A stretch of DNA of 64,000 nucleotides from Diadema setosum (Eukaryota > Echinodermata > Echinoidea > Diadematoida > Diadematidae). The DNA is taken from NCBI GenBank assembly GCA_033980235.1, contig CM067077.1:2655972-2719971 (forward strand), written 5' to 3'. The notes under the pieces were generated by a model, which was not told the DNA's origin, did not search any database, and saw only the letters and a list, made by a program, of their open reading frames with translations. This document shows, piece after piece, positions 59,089 to 64,000 of this stretch (the stretch's first letter is position 1; each line of letters opens with the position of its first letter). Made by a program: the position numbers and the translations under genes.

Positions 59089-61096
59089 CCGGTAGCATAG
59101 CTTTCGATGTTTTGTGATATTATTAGAATTTAAACATTGAGCTCTCTATAGCTGACAATTGTAAAGTAGTAGCCCGCCAAAGTTGGATTACCTTTTTTTG
59201 ATACGCACTGTATAACCTGAAAAAAACACAGATATTTTTATCAATTGTACATTATAGCCACTCATATAATGATGTATTGTTTGAGTTAGTCTTCGTACAC
59301 CACATAATTACCAACTGCTAATAATAGTCGTAATCTTCGTTGTAATATTAAACTAGAAATGTCGCTATGACGACTGGTATGCCTCCGCCATAATTCTCCT
59401 AATAGGTGTATAGTACATGTGGACAATGTGCGATTACATTTTCACAAAATTGGCAAAATATTATAATGGCATGTTTGTCACAAATGTGCTGAATGGTCAC
59501 CTTCCTTGACCTAGGTTTAATTGGATGAATAGGAGAGCATGTATTTCACTTGATCTTTGACCTATCGTAGATTTTTTTTTTTTTGGGGGGGGGGTGCACG
59601 GGGACCATTTCTGAAGAATTTATGATGTAACCCAGTATGGGCCGACATAAACTACACAGATGCTTCCCTTCATTTTGTTATGAAAAAATAAGATAGCCAT
59701 GTTTCATTTTAAACTCTGAAAGGCCATTTAACAAGTTTTTTATTTCTTAGGGCTTTTAGCATAAGATTCTTCTTTTTTCACTTTAATCTTCCAATAAGAG
59801 GAAACTGTCACGTAAATGTTTTTTCTTTAACTTTATAATATCAGATAAGTTGTGATTAATTTCACGTTCTTGGAGGGAATCCAAAAAGACAAGAAACTGT
59901 TCATATGGGAAGCTGAATGGATTTAGTTTGGTAACACAGAATAGAAAAAAAAACATTTTTATTTCATATAAGGAATAGAAAGTGTAATTTTTCTTTCTTT
60001 CTTCGCCGATTTCGATGAGATTTGATCAATAGATAGCAGTGATCTACAACAAACCCCACATACAGAACCTACGCAATTGCGCGCGGAGACATTATAACCC
60101 TTAGATATTGCTGTAAAACCTATTGAACCATATCCCCTTTAATGTCGTGTAACTTTTGAAGGAATTGATGTACTGGAAAGCCGTTTTCACATGATAATAG
60201 CTATGTTTGGGGGATAATTATAGGAAAATTCAAATGTTATTTGTAAATGCATATTAAATGTATGGAAAAGAACATTATAACCAAATTCCGGATCTTTTTA
60301 GAAAAATGCTAAAAAACATAATTCCTTCCTTAATATTTTATGACAACATCTATTTATCCCATCAAATGGGGTATCAGCTTGTAGGAAATTTAATTCTCTT
60401 CAAAATGATACCATTTTTATGGTAATTTGTTATTCCTAACTAAAGTTATTCAAAAATAATCCGTCTCCTAGCAACGGGCGGCGGCCATCTTAGAAATATG
60501 CAAATAAGACGCGCGCGCAACCTTTTTTTCCGCTGGCGACAACCGGATTCGGAAAATACAGGTTCTGACGATCTTCGAACATATCGTAGAATTTTGTTTT
60601 AGGGGGGGGGGGGGTGCACGGGGACCCTTTCTGGCTGCTAGACTAACTAATGTGGAAATGATTTCAAACGTCGCCCACAAATGTAAAAACGATAAGTACT
60701 ATAGTACGTTGATATAAATAGACTCACTTCTTTAGGATAGCAGTGCACTTCTTGTAAAATAATGTGTACGTGTACGGAGACGAGTGCGTGTGTGTGGGTA
60801 ATAGTAGTTCGGCGGGGGAGATGTGTGTGCGTGTGTCTGTCTGTGTGTTACGGTGTGCTGCGTGTGTCACACCTTTCCGGCGGGCAGCTGCGCCTCCGGG
60901 CAAGTTACGCGGGCTTGTTGCGAGTACGAGCAGTACAATTTCTGCGGGTGGACAAAGATGTTAATCGGAGTTCCGTACTTGCGTTTTACCTGCTAGACGC
61001 GTGCCACTTACCTGCTATTTGCATGCCGACCTGCCATGGAGTATCGTTGCATGTACTACTGTGATAACATGCTTGTCTTCTGTCTGTTTGTTTGTG

Positions 61097-61141
61097 TGTT
61101 TGTGTGTGTGTGTGTGTGTGTGCGTGTGTGTGTGCGTGTGA

Positions 61142-61190
<49 letters not shown>

Positions 61191-61210
61191 GTGTGTGTGT
61201 GTGTGTATGT
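61097..61210. repeat. (TG)n microsatellite
   Basis: Long GT run with a few GC and GA interruptions. Confidence 0.95.
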
Positions 61211-61460
61211 GTTTTCCTGCAAGTTTCTGTTTCTGGGCGGCGGATGAGGACTGACTTATCTGCAAAGGAATCCCTCTGAAGTAATTTGAAATGGCAGAAA
61301 GTCATACAGAATGTCTATATTATACTCTCAACTAACCAGCAGAGAGGCAGTTACTGACCCTCAACATGCACGCAGATGAACAGCGACACTGGCAAATCAG
61401 ACTTGCGTGCGCATCTCCGGGTACTAGTGCGGGCCAACACCACTGCGGGGAGCTCCGGAG

Positions 61461-61512
61461 GAAAAAACAAAACAAAACGAAACAAAACAAAACAAAACAA
61501 AACAAAACAAAA
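61461..61512. repeat. (AAAAC)n microsatellite
   Basis: About ten units of AAAAC with one G substitution. Confidence 0.95.
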
Positions 61513-61697
61513 CTCCCCGGAAGTCAACCCGCAGGCTTTCCCACACACGATGTGACAAAGCCTTAGTTTTAGAGCTCCAGTCCCCGTATGTCGCTCGTAA
61601 CTGAAAACGGATCGGCTTCGACAGGTCACAGTACACGGAATACATGCAATTAAGTACTGTAGCTCGCGTCTAGTAGCGTGAGACGCACGAAATAACG

Positions 61698-62455
61698 GTC
61701 TACATAAACGCCCACTTACATACGTCAACCACAAATGTAAAAAAAAAAAAAAATTACATTTGTGGTTGATGTTTGGATTTTTTACTACATTAGTGGGCGT
61801 TTTTTACATTTGTGGGCGCTGTCGTTTTTACATTTGTGGTTGAAATTTTGTTACATTTGTGGGCGGTGTTTTTTACATTTGTGGGCGATTTTTACGTTAT
61901 TTTGTGGGTGATGTATTTTTTACATTTGTGGGCGTTTTTACATTTGTGGGTTCAACACGGTCTACATAAACGCCCACTTACATACGTCAACCACAAATGT
62001 AAAAAAAAAAAAAAATACATTTGTGGTTGATGTTTGAATTTTTTACTACATTAGTGGGCGTTTTTTACATTTGTGGGCGCTGTCGTTTTTACATTTGTGG
62101 TTGAATTTTTTTTACATTTGTGGGCGGTGTTTTTTACATTTGTGGGCGATTTTTACGTTATTTTGTGGGCGATGTATTTTTTACATTTGTGGGCGTTTTT
62201 ACATTTGTGGGTTCAACACGGTCTACATAAACGCCCACTTACATACGTCAACCACAAATGTAAAAAAAAAAAAAATACATTTGTGGTTGATGTTTGAATT
62301 TTTTATTACATTAGTGGGCGTTTTTTACATTTGTGGGCGCTGTCGTTTTTACATTTGTGGTTGATTTTTTTTTTTTACATTTGTGGGCGATTTTTACGTT
62401 ATTTTGTGGGCGATGTATGTTTTTACATTTGTGGGCGTTTTTACATTTGTGGGTT
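61698..62455. repeat. FB3 right outer domain: three ~260-bp supra-repeats
   Basis: GGTCTACATAAACGCCCACT recurs at 61698, 61959 and 62219. Each supra-repeat starts with a hairpin (CAACCACAAATGTA, an A-run, TACATTTGTGGTTG) and contains six to eight inverted 18-bp units (TTTTTACATTTGTGGGCG). This amplification has no counterpart at the FB3 left end. Confidence 0.9.
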
Positions 62456-62465
62456 CAACAACGCC

Positions 62466-63004
62466 CGACCTACCGTCAGACCGCCCGACCACACGGCGAT
62501 TCCTATACCCCTTTACGCATTTTGTGTATACTGGGGTATATTATTAATCTCAAACTCCCTCAGCAACTTACAATACATATAAACTTGACAAGCCTTGCTA
62601 CCGGTTACAAATACGATAAAGAAACGGTAATACGTGTGGATGCAAGTTTTCGACCTTGACTTCCATCAAAACTGTAACATCTGCATTCTATGTTGACTAT
62701 TTGCTGTAGCAGGAAGTGTCTGAGTGTCTGTGTGTTGTAACGGTCATTTCATGAGGCTAAAAACAAGTGTGTGTTTCTTGTTGAAAGAGTGCATTTTCGA
62801 CTAACATAAAAGTACTGGTTTACATGCACTGCATAATAAAGACGTACAGTGTGATGGACTTAAGAGTAAAAAACAACAACAACCCATTAAACATTGTTGC
62901 TTATAGAAGGCATGTACATGTCTTTGGTAGAAAATGTTTCCACATTGTGTTTCTGTAACAGACTACTTAGTTAATAGAATGATAACTTACAATGCACCAT
63001 TAAT
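62466..63004. other. No gene recognised
   Basis: Right flank of FB3. The first 50 bases are GC-richer (CCGTCAGACCGCCCGACC); the rest is AT-rich without coding signal. Confidence 0.4.
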
Positions 63005-63705
63005 AATTGTGACCCTGCACCTCAAAACAAACAAAAAGTCGCCAGACATGAATTTTTAGTTAAGACCATATTCTGAAAGAGCAGACTTTAAGCTTTAAAA
63101 TGATGTATAACTCAAATCAAATGGACTCTCCTAACCTATCTAAATGCTGGAAAGAAAGCACAAACGCAGGAAAAGTGTGAACTGAGAAAAGAGGCTCTGA
63201 AGTACAGTGTCTATTCAAGCGCTTAGTCTTTACCAAACCGTGCTGGCTGTGCGATGAATGGGACAAAAAACAGGAAGTAAACCACAAGAGTAACAACAAT
63301 AAAGGGATTATCAGATTAAACTGAAATTAAGCATGCCTCATTAACACATTCTGTTCATAATCAATGCCAACTTTCAAAGCAGTAGCACTATCCTTTCAAA
63401 AGTTATTAGAGTTGAAAGTGAAGAGTGTGGACAAGGTTTTTCAGAAATGAAAAAAAGGATTCTAAAGACACACCTAATCACACTATTCTACCAAAAATGT
63501 TCGAGATAAACTGCTAAAAAAACACACTTTCCTGCCCGTTTTATGATACCAAATTTTAGCATAATGTAAAAGAAGACCCGCTCTTTCAGAAAATATGAAA
63601 AAGTCAAGTTCGGCTATAGGTTGACTCATTTCACTTATTTTCAGTCCTCACGCAAAATCACTGTGTGCGACTTTATGTTCGTTTTGAGGTGCACGGTCAC
63701 AATTA
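63005..63705. mobile_element. MITE with TGACC-TGCA..CAAAACAAACAAA ends (copy 2)
   Basis: Left end TTGTGACCCTGCACCTCAAA, right end TTTGAGGTGCACGGTCACAA, a good inverted pair. The interior is the reverse of 22202-22855. ~700 bp, no coding frame. Confidence 0.85.
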
Positions 63706-64000
63706 TAAAATAACTGAGCAACTTTCACGGTTTTTTAGCATTACAGCAGCATTTGCTCAGATTGTTTGTTAAATTACTGTAACTGGTCTTTTCAACATCC
63801 AAGTGGGGCAGAGTGATTTAAACAAAATGGTAAGGAAGACTCTATTTAGGAAGAGATGTAGTTTCATGCATGAGAAATAAGACACAGAAACTGAAATTTA
63901 AAACTTGATTAAATATACCATCATTATACATACACAGTCAGAGAGTGCCTGTTGAGTTGTCAAACAGAAATATGGGTCCTGCAACTAGTGATGCAGTTTT

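Larger units (their letters stand above)
53439..62460. mobile_element. FB3: 9.0-kb fold-back element
   Basis: Ends TGTTAAACCCACAAATG and CATTTGTGGGTTCAACA, with ACGCC at 53434-53438 and 62461-62465. The 18-bp unit CCCACAAATGTAAAAACG fills the left end (53446-53575) and, inverted, the right end. The inner arms are nearly identical inverted copies (53575-54640 against about 59575-60640; for example AAGATGGCCGCCGCCCGTTG). A direct partial copy of the arm lies at 54614-55160. Between the arms lie other repeats; a GC-richer ~1-kb block (60720-61690) interrupts the right side. No gene found. ACGCC also occurs within the unit, so the duplication is a little less certain than for FB1 and FB2. Confidence 0.8.

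Noticed and set aside
61015..61305. Thr-His repeat frames
   Set aside because: Translation of the (TG)n microsatellite.

Overview
This is an AT-rich animal genomic window, dense in introns and transposons, with no bacterial features. The only convincing host gene is a minus-strand NOD-like receptor (NLR) with DEATH, NACHT and leucine-rich-repeat (LRR) parts. DEATH-NACHT-LRR receptors are hugely expanded in sea urchins, and giant fold-back transposons ('TU' elements) were first described there. I therefore favour an echinoderm, most likely a sea urchin; the species is an inference.

The NLR gene is read right to left. I place a short leader exon (32155-32067), a DEATH exon (30481-30201), a NACHT exon (25421-23836) and a first LRR exon (23393-23214). 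All four join in phase with canonical GT/AG sites and give 712 in-frame codons. Further left, at 16.5 to 5.1 kb, lies an array of nine LRR exon cassettes. Five (B-F) are intact, with phase 0 at both ends, mostly 168 nt (two 28-residue LRRs). One (G) has lost its GT donor, two (H, I) are frameshifted and one (A) is split by a duplication. Cassettes C-E are a very recent 1082-bp tandem expansion. C and D differ by eight base changes, all amino-acid changing, while much of their flanking intron is nearly identical. A possible tiny last exon with stop and AATAAA lies at 4396-4333.

The rest is mobile DNA. The most striking find is a set of three very large fold-back elements: FB1 at 16652-19934, FB2 at 34427-39194 and FB3 at 53439-62460. 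Their arms differ in sequence, but all three start TGT and end ACA, have a 5-bp target duplication (ACAGG, CACCG, ACGCC), carry CC at positions 8-9 and AAAT(G/A)T at exactly positions 13-18, and open into arrays of an 18-bp unit. FB1 sits in an inverted NLR cassette whose unoccupied site survives in neighbouring paralogues. FB2 interrupts a LINE ORF1 relic. FB4 (41106-42424) is a separate nested palindrome built on GATATC-containing units.

Other content: a TTAA-flanked ~1.9-kb element in NLR intron 2, several MITE families present two or three times, a tRNA-headed SINE-like insertion, two LINE fragments (endonuclease and C-terminal reverse transcriptase), a retroposed insert with an 11-bp target duplication, a perfect 46-bp hairpin, and many microsatellites and poly-G/C tracts. 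All calls come from reading the sequence; no search or folding was run.
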